In this document: positions 53,303 to 61,992 of the stretch, piece by piece
Layout: the number at the start of each line of letters is the position of its first letter
How positions within the stretch are numbered: the stretch's first letter is position 1
Assembly: GCF_007489275.1 (NCBI RefSeq)
Contig: NZ_VLNR01000002.1
Location: 1-64,000, forward strand
Length of the DNA stretch: 64,000 bases
Reading direction: 5' to 3'
Origin: Aquimarina algiphila
Lineage (GTDB): Bacteria > Bacteroidota > Bacteroidia > Flavobacteriales > Flavobacteriaceae
Translations under genes and position numbers: made by a program
The notes under the pieces: generated by a model
Databases searched by the model: none
What the model saw: only the letters and a program-made list of their open reading frames with translations
Told to the model about the DNA's origin: nothing

Positions 53303-54088
53303 TTATTTTGAGATTACTTTTAGTATCCTCAATAATCTCTGTCCTTCGACTTCCCAACTTCCACTAAATCCTTTTGGTAATATAAAGAAGTCTCCTTTAT
53401 AATATGTTTGAGGTTGACTATTAATTGGTCGGATTGTTAAACTACCATTGAGTATGTGTATGAATTGCTCTTTTTTGTTTTCAGAAATTTCTTTTTTTGT
53501 TGGTATTTCTGCTTCTGTAAAAACATCTAATTCTACTCCAGAATAGATAATGTTCTTATACGTAGTAGAATTATGTTTTGTTAGACCAATTCCAGACAAT
53601 AATTCTTGGTCAAGCAAAAATGGGTTTTTGGCTATCGATGTTTTGGTGCTATCGCCTCGCTTATTTGAAATTACTGATAATTCCAAATGAAGTTTATTTC
53701 CGCCGTTATTTGTCCAATTTCCAGAAAATCCTTTTGGTACAAAAAGGTAATCGCCCGAATAAAAAGTAAGTTTAGTAGAATCTTTAGTTTCTATATCAGC
53801 TCTACCATTAATGTAATAGACAAATTCATCAATAGGAAAATTATTGATTTCATTTAATGCAGTTTCACTTGATAAAATGTAGACACTTAGTTCTGCCCCT
53901 TTGTAAATATTTTTTTGATAGTATTCACGTTCTGGATGCGCTTTTAATTTTAGCCTGGGTATATCCAATCCTGAGATTAATCTATCCTCAATTTTAAATG
54001 GTTCAATTATTGAATCTTTGGATGTTTTTTGAGCAAAAGATAATGTAGATACTATAGTTAAAATTACGGTTATTAAAATTCCTTTCAT
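53303..54088 (-). CDS. Exported bicupin protein
   Basis: The ATG at 54088 gives a signal peptide (MKGILITVILTIVSTLSFA) and a 261-residue protein; a start three codons earlier is less likely. Two cupin domains of similar sequence follow: the first ends YSGDYLFVPKGFSGNWTNNGG and the second YYKGDFFILPKGFSGSWEVEGQ, showing an internal duplication. Classical metal His residues are sparse, so a binding rather than catalytic role is possible. Function unknown. Confidence 0.8.
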   Translation of the reverse strand: MKGILITVILTIVSTLSFAQKTSKDSIIEPFKIEDRLISGLDIPRLKLKAHPEREYYQKNIYKGAELSVYILSSETALNEINNFPIDEFVYYINGRADIETKDSTKLTFYSGDYLFVPKGFSGNWTNNGGNKLHLELSVISNKRGDSTKTSIAKNPFLLDQELLSGIGLTKHNSTTYKNIIYSGVELDVFTEAEIPTKKEISENKKEQFIHILNGSLTIRPINSQPQTYYKGDFFILPKGFSGSWEVEGQRLLRILKVISK

Positions 54089-54230
54089 TACGCACAAGGT
54101 TTAGTACAAGTGTAATAGTGGATCAGACACACTTAGTTTTCAAAAAGTAATATACTTAAATAAATACAAAAACGGTTCAGGTTAGTACCCAAACCGCTAT
54201 CAATTTTATACAGTGTTGACAGAAGTGTTT

Positions 54231-55436
54231 TTATTCTAAATTGAATATATTAGACTTAATTACTTGAATGTTTTGCAATACGTTTTCACGTTTAATTGTT
54301 AGTCGAATAGCTTCATCACCTCTTAAAATTTCTTTTGTGTAATCGTAGAAATCACAATAAGAGCTTTTGGTAATATCTTTGTTGTTAATAGAAATGACAA
54401 TGTCATTTAGTTTTAATCCAGCTTTTTCTGCAGAAAAATCTTTAAAAATTTTGCTCACGTATACATTGTTATCGTTCCGATTTAAGTCAAAGCCAAATGA
54501 TTTTTTAGAGCTCAGTTTTTCTGTATTTTCAATTGGCGTAAGCAAGAGTTCCTGATCTTTAAAATTCAAGGTAACAATAAAATGTTTTGTAATTCCAGAA
54601 CCAATAAGATTATAATTATTAGACTTTGAATAGTAGGCAACTTGATTTTGTAGATTAGAACGTCCTATTTTAAAACTTTCTAATGTTTTAATAAACATAC
54701 TTTCATTTACAATACCATTTGCACTTATAGAACCTTCTCCAATAATCTCGACTATTTCTTGTGAGTTTAAATTTACACCAACTTTTTCAGTAAGTGAAAT
54801 AAAACCGCCGTAGCCAAAATCAAGTAAAAAAGTTAATGTTTTATCATTAATTTTAGCTTTAATAAACGGATTAAAAGTTTTATCTAGTTTTACTTTTATT
54901 CTGATTGCATTGTTGAGGTTTTTTAGTTTATTGATGTTGTCGGTCAATATGATTTTTTGTTCTTTAGCATTTACTTGCCAAACAGCATTCTTAATAATGC
55001 TTTTACCAATAATCCCTCCATTTGTGTAACATTTGATTTGAGGTGAATCGTCAAAATCAAAATTAAACGCTCCAATTTCTTTAAAATCAATATCTCCAAT
55101 TTTGATTGAAGGTATTTTTGTTAGTATGATTTTAGATTTTATTTGATTAGAACTACCCACTTCTACTTCCATTAACTTTGGAAGTTTGTTTTTATCCATA
55201 ATTTCGGAAGTCAATGTATTGTATCCTCCTGTATCAAAAATGTATTCATAATTTTTATTTCCAATATGTACTGGTATTATGAAGTAGCCAAATTTATTTT
55301 GGAAGGATATCCCCTCAAAAAAGACTTTGTTTTCTAATTTAGCAGAATTAGCAAATGCTAATTGTTCTTTTGCAGATTGAGCACTAGTCAAATCGATTAA
55401 AAAAAAGAATATTATGAGTACAATAAGTTTTTGCAT
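54231..55436 (-). CDS. Retropepsin-like aspartic protease with PDZ domain, exported
   Basis: A 401-residue protein with signal peptide (MQKLIVLIIFFFLIDLTSA). Two retropepsin-like lobes follow: Asp68-Thr-Gly (YIFDTGGYNTLT) and a second site FLLDFGYGGFIS near residue 205 with Phe in place of Thr. A PDZ domain occupies about 300-385 (FSAEKAGLKLNDIVISINNKDI). The layout is that of bacterial aspartyl protease family proteins with C-terminal PDZ. Likely periplasmic. Confidence 0.85.
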   Translation of the reverse strand: MQKLIVLIIFFFLIDLTSAQSAKEQLAFANSAKLENKVFFEGISFQNKFGYFIIPVHIGNKNYEYIFDTGGYNTLTSEIMDKNKLPKLMEVEVGSSNQIKSKIILTKIPSIKIGDIDFKEIGAFNFDFDDSPQIKCYTNGGIIGKSIIKNAVWQVNAKEQKIILTDNINKLKNLNNAIRIKVKLDKTFNPFIKAKINDKTLTFLLDFGYGGFISLTEKVGVNLNSQEIVEIIGEGSISANGIVNESMFIKTLESFKIGRSNLQNQVAYYSKSNNYNLIGSGITKHFIVTLNFKDQELLLTPIENTEKLSSKKSFGFDLNRNDNNVYVSKIFKDFSAEKAGLKLNDIVISINNKDITKSSYCDFYDYTKEILRGDEAIRLTIKRENVLQNIQVIKSNIFNLE

Positions 55437-55695
55437 TTGTCAAGGCTATTTTTTATAAAGACGTAAAAAAAATAAAAATGGTTGTCTCGAACCAAATTAT
55501 GTTGTTTTATCCAACATTCTCGATAATTTTTTAGTGTATAGAGTGTATAATAAGTAGGGGAGTAGAAAGCGATAAACTTTTGGGTTTACACTGAAACAAA
55601 TTGTTGTATTGTTTTTAATTTATCCGTTCTTAAAACCTAAATTTTATAATGTTTAGTCCAATTAACTTTATATTTTCCCTTCTTGTTTTTTAATA

Positions 55696-56790
55696 TTAAA
55701 TAGTGTTTTCTAAAAATGGATAATCTGTATAACCTTTTTCTCCTGTTGAGTAGAAAGTACTTTGATCTGCTTTTTGTAATGGTGTATTTAGCTCAAAACG
55801 TTTCACCAAATCGGGATTACTAATAAATGGTTCTCCAAACGAAATTAGATCTGCTAAATTTTGCTCTATTGCATCATTTGCCAATTTTTTTGTGAAACCT
55901 CGATTTATGATATATGTTCCCTTGTATAATTTTCGATAATGTTTTGCGGTATCCAAAATACTTTGAGTTGGGTTAGAATCATCTGCTTCTACATAACCTC
56001 CAATATGTAGGTAGGCTAAATTATAGTTATTTAGTTTTGTAGTGATGTATTCAAACAGTTGCGTTGTTTCATCATCTGTTTGAATACCAAACCAAGTTTT
56101 AAAATCGGGAGAAAGTCTAACGCCTATTTTTGATGAAGGAATTTTTTGTTGAATTGCATCTAATGCGTCAAATAAAATTCGAGCTCTATTTTCAATACTT
56201 CCACCATATTGGTCGGTTCTTGTATTGGCACATTTTGCAAAAAATTGATGGAATAAATAGCCATTTGCAGCATGTATTTCTATACCATCAAAACCTGCTT
56301 TTATGGCGTTTTCTGTTGCTTTTTGAAAATCTAAAATTGTATTTTTTATTTCTTGAGGAGTCATTTCTTTGGGTGTGACAGTACCTTTAAATCCTGAATG
56401 CGTGTAACATTCTGAATTTGGATTAATTTGAGAAGGAGCTAAAGGTAAATTTCCATCAAGTAAATCAGGATGAGATATTCTACCAACGTGCCAAAGTTGA
56501 GCAAATATTTTACCTCCTTTTTGATGAACTTTTTCAGTAACATTTTTCCATGAAATTGTTTGCTCTTCACTATATATTCCTGGGACATTTATGTATCCAA
56601 TGGCTTGTTTGCTTATACTAACCCCTTCTGTAATAATTAATCCTGCAGTTGCTCTTTGTTCATAGTATTGAGCCATTAAGTCAGTTGCTAATCCTTTTTT
56701 ATTATTAGCTCTACTCCTTGTCATTGGAGCCATTACAACCCTATTTTTTAAGGTTATGTTTTGCGTTATATATTTGTCTAATACGGTCAT
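55696..56790 (-). CDS. Old Yellow Enzyme-family alkene reductase
   Basis: The ATG at 56790 gives a 364-residue FMN enzyme; an upstream ATG at 56811 lies in the promoter -7 element region. Family motifs are RVVMAPMTRSRA, QLWHVGRISHPD, HAANGYLFHQFF (substrate His and Asn), RTDQYGGSIENRAR and GEPFISNPDLVKRF. It reduces activated alkenes or nitro compounds with NAD(P)H. The promoter contains TTG-N19-TAATTTTG, and a Fur-family regulator gene lies divergently with a 20-bp palindrome between, suggesting control by it. Confidence 0.93.
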   Translation of the reverse strand: MTVLDKYITQNITLKNRVVMAPMTRSRANNKKGLATDLMAQYYEQRATAGLIITEGVSISKQAIGYINVPGIYSEEQTISWKNVTEKVHQKGGKIFAQLWHVGRISHPDLLDGNLPLAPSQINPNSECYTHSGFKGTVTPKEMTPQEIKNTILDFQKATENAIKAGFDGIEIHAANGYLFHQFFAKCANTRTDQYGGSIENRARILFDALDAIQQKIPSSKIGVRLSPDFKTWFGIQTDDETTQLFEYITTKLNNYNLAYLHIGGYVEADDSNPTQSILDTAKHYRKLYKGTYIINRGFTKKLANDAIEQNLADLISFGEPFISNPDLVKRFELNTPLQKADQSTFYSTGEKGYTDYPFLENTI

Positions 56791-56808
56791 TTTATCTTGA
56801 ATTTTTGA

Positions 56809-56838
56809 CAAAATTAAGTAAATTTGTTATTATTGCAA
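56809..56838 (-). promoter_or_regulatory. Promoter of the Old Yellow Enzyme gene
   Basis: On the minus strand TTG (56836-56838) is followed by exactly 19 bases and TAATTTTG (56809-56816), an exact match to the Bacteroidota -33/-7 consensus. The -7 element is 18 bases before the ATG at 56790. The palindrome at 56843-56862 lies immediately upstream of the -33 element. Confidence 0.7.
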
Positions 56839-56842
56839 GTAA

Positions 56843-56862
56843 TTCGCAATAGTTATTGCGAA
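56843..56862. promoter_or_regulatory. 20-bp palindrome, probable Fur-family operator
   Basis: TTCGCAATAGTTATTGCGAA has perfect 9-bp arms separated by GT. A further half-site TATTGC at 56831-56836 has the same core and overlaps the -33 element of the Old Yellow Enzyme promoter. It lies between that promoter and the Fur-family gene start 15 bases away. Confidence 0.65.
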
Positions 56863-56876
56863 AAAGTCGCATTTAT

Positions 56877-57254
56877 ATGGAAAGACGTAATACTCCAACT
56901 AAAGAAGCCGTGTTAGAATTGCTCAAGAAATCTGGAAAAGCAATGAGCAGAGATGCTATTGAACAAAAAATAACGCAGAAGATTAACCGAGCAACAATTT
57001 ATCGTGTTTTAAATCGGTTTTGCGAAGATGGTATTTTACATCGGGTAGTTGCAGAAGATGGTAAACAGTATTTTGCCGTTTGCGTAAACTGTGATGATAA
57101 AATCCTTTCGGGTCATCATTTTCATTTTAGATGTACTAAGTGTGAGACTATTGAATGTCTACCGGTAAAAGTCGATTTTTCGGTACCGAATGGTTATCAA
57201 GTGGACGGTGTAAATTGTGTTTTATCCGGAACTTGTGAGGATTGTTCTCGTTGA
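56877..57254 (+). CDS. Fur-family metalloregulator
   Basis: The ATG at 56877 gives 125 residues; an in-frame TTG at 56856 is inside the palindrome and is not used. The winged helix covers residues 1-65 (NRATIYRVLNRF), and the C-terminal part has many ligands: Cys69, Cys72, His80, His81, His83, Cys86, Cys89, Cys94, Cys114, Cys120, Cys123. The Cys86-x-x-Cys89 and Cys120-x-x-Cys123 pairs are the structural zinc site. A Zur-, PerR- or Fur-type role is possible. Divergent from the Old Yellow Enzyme gene. Confidence 0.9.
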   Translation: MERRNTPTKEAVLELLKKSGKAMSRDAIEQKITQKINRATIYRVLNRFCEDGILHRVVAEDGKQYFAVCVNCDDKILSGHHFHFRCTKCETIECLPVKVDFSVPNGYQVDGVNCVLSGTCEDCSR

Positions 57255-57379
57255 CTTTCAACTGTCCATTACGGTTTTTATATAGCCTGTTATGGTTAGT
57301 TTTATGCGTGTTGGTAATTGACTTTATTAAGTTGTCATTTTCTGATTAGAACATAACTACCTTAAGGGTTAATTATATA

Positions 57380-58033
57380 CTATGCTATAGGTAGTTTATT
57401 CATTTCTTGCTTTTTTCTAAGGCATTGTATACAAACTGCTAGAAACCACAATACCATCAATGGTCCAAATATATAAGGAAATCCTATTTCATATGGTGTC
57501 ATGGGAAAAGCGTAGCATTTAATTAGTATCAATGATATGCTAATTAAGAAACCTGATATTCCCAAAATCTTTCCAAAATATTTACTCTTTAGCATAACTA
57601 TTGAAAAAAGCAACATGGCTATAGCAGTAAAAAAGTCATTTGATAATTGCATTCCTAAATGTACAGGATCAACAGTTTTTGCAATCCAATTAAGTAAATC
57701 TATATCTGTTTGTGCAGTTATACCATCTTGATAGTGTTGTAAATATCCTTTAAAAGTGAGTTGCACCATTAACATAAGATTAAAAATCACACCACTGCAA
57801 AAGATAAAAATAGCTCCTAACTGTGTAAGTATGGTTATTTTCTCGTATTTTAATAAATGATGAAGAGCAAAACCAACTAAGGAAAATAAAATTCCAAAAA
57901 TACTCGCCAAAAATATTTCAATATAACTCGGTAATGATGTTAATAAGAGTATTGGAAATAAAATATTTGCAATAATTCCTGAAATTGCACCAACAGTTAT
58001 CCATTGCCTGGACAATAATTTTTCAGAATTCAT
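57380..58033 (-). CDS. Six-helix membrane protein (DUF998/DUF4386-like), unknown function
   Basis: A 217-residue integral membrane protein with about six helices, at residues 12-32, 38-58, 68-92, 131-148, 155-172 and 183-203. The pattern GAISGIIANILFPILLL and the small loops resemble DUF998/DUF4386-type proteins, but I cannot assign one firmly. It probably precedes no partner; the cupin gene is 34 bases upstream on the same strand, so the two may be co-transcribed. Confidence 0.6.
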   Translation of the reverse strand: MNSEKLLSRQWITVGAISGIIANILFPILLLTSLPSYIEIFLASIFGILFSLVGFALHHLLKYEKITILTQLGAIFIFCSGVIFNLMLMVQLTFKGYLQHYQDGITAQTDIDLLNWIAKTVDPVHLGMQLSNDFFTAIAMLLFSIVMLKSKYFGKILGISGFLISISLILIKCYAFPMTPYEIGFPYIFGPLMVLWFLAVCIQCLRKKQEMNKLPIA

Positions 58034-58067
58034 AACTAAAAGTATAAGTAGTTAAAGTATTGTGTAT

Positions 58068-58913
58068 TTAAGCACCTTTTCCGAACATAATGAGTATTAA
58101 CTCTACAGATTCATCAGACTCATTCCACCATTTATGATGCACATTAGCAGGGATAAATACTGTATTTCCTTCAGAAACAGTAATAGGTGCACCGTCTACA
58201 ATTCCTTTTGCAGTCCCCTTAATCATTACTCCCATCATAGGAAAAGGCATAGCTTGTTCCCTTGCATCTTCTCGTACACGTTCTCCTGGCAGTATATTAT
58301 ACCAACCTGTTCTTAATCCTTTTTCATAATAAAAAATAGTAACTCCAGAACCATGAGCTCTACGCGTTGCATCAGGACGAAATGGAATAACTTCAGGAAA
58401 TCCTTTGGTCCAAAAATGAAATGAAAAAGCATTTAATGCACTATCATCATCTTCAGTCGGCTTGTAGCCTTTAATTTCGTATACATCCATCGGTGCATAA
58501 TCGCTAGAAAAAGCTTTTGCTTGTGCAGTAAGTGCGTTTATTTCTTCATTATTAATTGCTTTTAAAGTTTTTAATTCAATACGGTAGACATAAGTAGGTA
58601 TATTTGGTAATCCTTCTAAAAGAATTACTTCCCATTTTTTTTCACCTATTTTTTTTCCTGTTATTTTTATTGTCCATTTCCCATCAACCTCAGGGACTTC
58701 TATACCAACAATTCGCTTTTCTCTGGCATGACGATCATTTCTGTAATCTTCGATGTAAGTGTTTAAGATTTTTTCAACTTCTATTTTAAGAACAGTTTTG
58801 GTTTTATTTTCAGCATCAGGTGTTACTTCTGATGCACTAATTCTTTGAGCACATATGCTCATCATAAACAGGCCACAAAATAATGTAGCAATAAGAGTAT
58901 TTAATGTTTTCAT
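58068..58913 (-). CDS. Exported cupin protein
   Basis: A 281-residue exported protein with signal peptide (MKTLNTLIATLFCGLFMMSICA). Residues 40-130 form a domain of unknown type (VLKIEVEKILNTYIEDYRND); the C-terminal half is a cupin with GVMIKGTAKGIVDGAPITVSEGNTVFIPANVHHKWWNESDE, including the His-His after the turn. The domain may bind a small molecule or metal. It is upstream of the six-helix membrane protein gene. Confidence 0.8.
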   Translation of the reverse strand: MKTLNTLIATLFCGLFMMSICAQRISASEVTPDAENKTKTVLKIEVEKILNTYIEDYRNDRHAREKRIVGIEVPEVDGKWTIKITGKKIGEKKWEVILLEGLPNIPTYVYRIELKTLKAINNEEINALTAQAKAFSSDYAPMDVYEIKGYKPTEDDDSALNAFSFHFWTKGFPEVIPFRPDATRRAHGSGVTIFYYEKGLRTGWYNILPGERVREDAREQAMPFPMMGVMIKGTAKGIVDGAPITVSEGNTVFIPANVHHKWWNESDESVELILIMFGKGA

Positions 58914-59007
58914 TTGAGTAATGATTTTAAGTTTTTACTTCGCAAATGAATAAAACTTAAAACTCAAAACCTTTTGTTTTATGGTGATTGTGGATAATGA
59001 GCAGGTT

Positions 59008-59826
59008 TTAGGGGTGAATTTGTAAAAGACTTAAAATAGTACTGTAATATTTATTAGATACAGGAATCTCATCTTGAAATTTTTTAAGTTCAATTGATGT
59101 ATTTCTGCTTTTACTATTTTTTATTTTGAAGAAATTAATATTGATTAAATATTGACGATGACAGCGATATATTGGTGATAGTGGATTGACGATTTGACTT
59201 TCAATGTTTTTAAGACTAGAGCGAAAAATTATTTTGTCTCTTTTATCATTTGAAATAATATGGATATCTACATAGTTATCATCACTCATAATATACATTA
59301 CTTCATCAAGATTTAATTTTATAGGTTTGACTTTGGGAGCAGTAATTTGGTACGTTTCTTTTGAGGAAAGTAAAGAAATTTTTTGTCTATTGAAGTAACT
59401 AACAATCCCTAAAGTAAAAAAAGTAATAAATAAGCCTATTCCAGAAATTCTTCCAATAACGTTTAAATATTCTACTAATGTAAAATCATTAAAACCTGCT
59501 AAAAAACTCTTAACTATAAACATCACTCCACTTACAAAAAGTATCATCCATGTATACCATAAAATAGCTTTAACCAATGTCCATTTTTGAAATAGCTTTT
59601 TAAAAAGAAGAGGTACAAGGAACTCCATTATGTATATAGAAAGAGAAAAAACAACACCCATACCTATGAGAATTAATTTAAAATACCATAAGCCATTATG
59701 CTCTATACGAAATGGTTTAAAAAAAATAATGAATACACTAGCGATAAAGCCTAACAAAAAAACATTGAATATATTTCTATAAGTTTTTTTAGGTCTAGGG
59801 AAAGGCGTGTGTAAAAATTTGATCAT
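59008..59826 (-). CDS. Membrane-anchored LytTR DNA-binding regulator
   Basis: A 272-residue one-component regulator: four hydrophobic helices at about 21-37, 46-70, 82-105 and 120-143, then a LytTR domain from about residue 160 (KLNLDEVMYIMSDDNYVDIHI, IIFRSSLKNIESQIV, RCHRQYLININFF). No receiver domain is present, so it is a membrane LytTR protein that probably senses the membrane or a partner protein. No binding repeat is visible in its 169-base upstream gap. Confidence 0.9.
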   Translation of the reverse strand: MIKFLHTPFPRPKKTYRNIFNVFLLGFIASVFIIFFKPFRIEHNGLWYFKLILIGMGVVFSLSIYIMEFLVPLLFKKLFQKWTLVKAILWYTWMILFVSGVMFIVKSFLAGFNDFTLVEYLNVIGRISGIGLFITFFTLGIVSYFNRQKISLLSSKETYQITAPKVKPIKLNLDEVMYIMSDDNYVDIHIISNDKRDKIIFRSSLKNIESQIVNPLSPIYRCHRQYLININFFKIKNSKSRNTSIELKKFQDEIPVSNKYYSTILSLLQIHP

Positions 59827-59995
59827 TTCAAATTATATGAAACTTTATTCTGGATGAGTAAATTAACTATAACTATCTCTTGTCACATTGGTTGTGTGAA
59901 TGCTTTCTTTAGTTGTTAAAGATAATTAATGCAAGTAAATTTTCAATAGGTAAATTCTATAGAAATTAATTTATACGCTTTGTTAGTGGTTAGTT

Positions 59996-60499
59996 TTATT
60001 CTAATTCCTTAAAGTATTTTTCTTTAATAATATTTATATGATGCCTTTCATGACCAATAATCGATTTAAGAAATTCTTCAAGTGTAATTTGATGTCCTTG
60101 CGCCATTCCTTTAATTTTCAATTGTTTCTCAGATAATGTGTTGATGAAACTTACTGATGCTTTTCTAACACTTGAAATGTCTGTAATTAATTGTTTCATT
60201 CTTAACTCTTCAAATCTAGCATTGCTAACGAGTAAGTTTTGGTCATAGCCCCATAATTCAACTGTTTCTTTTCGACTAAGTTGAAATGCCCTAAACATTT
60301 TAATTCTTTCATGATCAGTTATATGCCCAACAACTTGTTTTATAGTCCATTTGCCTGATGAATAACTATAATTACCCTTTTCTTCATCGATTGATTTTAA
60401 AAATGTAAGAGTAGAAGGTGAAGAAAAAAGGGAATATAAACCATCATCTTTAACCAAACTGTAATAATAAGGAAATCCGTCTTCAGGTTTATATTCCAT
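59996..60499 (-). CDS. DinB-family protein
   Basis: The ATG at 60499 is used; a TTG seven codons upstream is less likely. The 167-residue DinB/YfiT four-helix protein has the metal-binding His residues in WTIKQVVGHITDHERIKMFRAF and SIIGHERHHINIIKEKYF, matching the family's His triad. Members are thiol-dependent transferases or damage-inducible proteins of unclear activity. Its neighbour on the same strand is an SDR enzyme. Confidence 0.88.
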   Translation of the reverse strand: MEYKPEDGFPYYYSLVKDDGLYSLFSSPSTLTFLKSIDEEKGNYSYSSGKWTIKQVVGHITDHERIKMFRAFQLSRKETVELWGYDQNLLVSNARFEELRMKQLITDISSVRKASVSFINTLSEKQLKIKGMAQGHQITLEEFLKSIIGHERHHINIIKEKYFKELE

Positions 60500-60613
60500 A
60501 GTTCTTGAAATTTTTTCCAATTTTGTATTGTTTGTTATAGCCTCTCTTTCCTGTTATGTTTGTATCACAAAGAGTGCTTATGCAATATACAAATTGTTGT
60601 GTGTTTGTACATT

Positions 60614-61345
60614 TTATTCTTCATGATAGATTTTATGAAACATTTTTGCCAAATTTTTTGGGTTTTCTTTCCATGCGTTAAACATTTCAAGTCCTATATC
60701 TTCTGGGATAATATCCAGTTCTTCATTTTCTACTTTATCAAGGATTGTTTTGGCAACACTATCTGGCGAGGGCATGTCCCAATCACTTCCTTTATTCATA
60801 TCAGTATCGATTGCTCCTGGATTTACTGCATGAACCATTATTCCTCTTTTAGCTAATTCGATTCGTACAGAATAGGTGGCTGAAAGTAGAGCAGCTTTTG
60901 AAGCTGAATATCCAGCAATAGAGGGCAATGGTGAATACGCTACAATTGATGTAAGATTAACTAATGTTGAAGGTGAATTTTGATCTAGAGTAGAAGCAAA
61001 CGCTCTCATCATATTTAGAGTACCATAATAATTGACATCCATATCTTTTTTGATAGTACTTATTTCCCCATCCAAAATAGTCCCTGGATTTAAAACACCG
61101 GCATTGTTAATAAGGACTTGCATATCTGATGCTTGCTTAACTACTTTAGTTATTTGGTGTTCATTAGTTATATCAAGTTCAAGTGTAATTACTCTATTGT
61201 CTTCAAAGTTTGGCATTTTGCCCAAATCTCGGCAAGTAGCATAGATTTTACTAGCTCCTTTTTGCAATGATGCTTTAACAAGTGATTTTCCTATTCCTCT
61301 GTTTGCTCCTGTAATGAGAACTACTTTGTTTTTTAAGGTTTGCAT
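60614..61345 (-). CDS. Short-chain dehydrogenase/reductase
   Basis: A 243-residue SDR enzyme with the cofactor motif TGANRGIG (residues 13-20), an NNAG segment (INNAGVLN), catalytic Ser in LVNLTSIVA and Tyr-x-x-x-Lys in GYSASKAALL, and PGAIDTDMNKG after it. The set is complete. The Arg-rich YATCRDLGKM loop favours NADP(H). Substrate unknown. The gene stands between the DinB gene and a decayed lipoprotein gene. Confidence 0.93.
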   Translation of the reverse strand: MQTLKNKVVLITGANRGIGKSLVKASLQKGASKIYATCRDLGKMPNFEDNRVITLELDITNEHQITKVVKQASDMQVLINNAGVLNPGTILDGEISTIKKDMDVNYYGTLNMMRAFASTLDQNSPSTLVNLTSIVAYSPLPSIAGYSASKAALLSATYSVRIELAKRGIMVHAVNPGAIDTDMNKGSDWDMPSPDSVAKTILDKVENEELDIIPEDIGLEMFNAWKENPKNLAKMFHKIYHEE

Positions 61346-61379
61346 ATTTTTATGTTTTTATGCAAAATTAAGACTGATG

Positions 61380-61855
61380 CTACTCGTCTAAAATCCAAAA
61401 CTTGCTGAATATATGTTTTTCCGTCTTCAATAATACTTTTTTGTCAAATCCATTCATATTTAAACGTTTAGATAATTCATCATTAGTTTTTAAACGTTCA
61501 TTAAAAATGAACCCCACTTTTCCGTTTAAGGTTTTGATTTTACAAATGTATCCCTTTAAATCTTTGCGGTTATAGAAGCCACCATAACTAACTGTATGTT
61601 TTAAGTCTTTTAAGAATCTCGACGGGTTCTAAAAAGTCTAGGGTATCTATTTTTTTAGAGCTGTAGTCAATATTTATGTCATTATATAAAATAGTGCCAT
61701 TTTCTACAACATAATAATATGTAGTATTCTGTGTGGATATTTTTTGTTTTGCGTTCTCAGATATTACATTTTTTTGTTTCTTCGGGTTGTTTATTTTTTT
61801 CTTTACAAGAAAAAAATAAACAGACAATTAATAGTATTGTAATTCTAAAAATTAT
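61380..61855 (-). pseudogene. Decayed SH3-like lipoprotein gene with two frameshifts
   Basis: Three pieces join into one lipoprotein: a signal with lipobox (ITILLIVCLFFSC) starting at a non-standard codon near 61855; a middle piece (YYYVVENGTILYNDINID, DTLDFLEPVEIL); and a C-terminal piece (HTVSYGGFYNRKDLKGYICK, LNGKVGFIF). A +1 shift is needed in a run of seven A after the signal and again just before KDLKHTV. The order matches a bacterial SH3-type domain. The normal start codon is also missing. Confidence 0.65.
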
Positions 61856-61992
61856 GTTCTATACTTCTAAAAGTATCCTAAAATCCTTTTTTTTATAATC
61901 ATTCCGTATAGATTCCCATATTGATATAGAGTCGGTTTAGATTTCAACAATATCAAGAGTTCATCTTCCAGTAAAATTTTCAAAATCTGATG

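Noticed and set aside
57293-59999. The 13-mer TGGTTAGTTTTAT occurs at 57293-57305 and 59987-59999
   Set aside because: It is short, AT-rich and partly overlaps the end of the DinB gene; the flanks do not match, so chance is enough.
61588-61827. A 79-residue frame (MSVYFFLVKKKINN...) as an independent gene
   Set aside because: Its first residues are the out-of-frame reading of a lipoprotein signal; it is the middle piece of the frameshifted SH3-like pseudogene.
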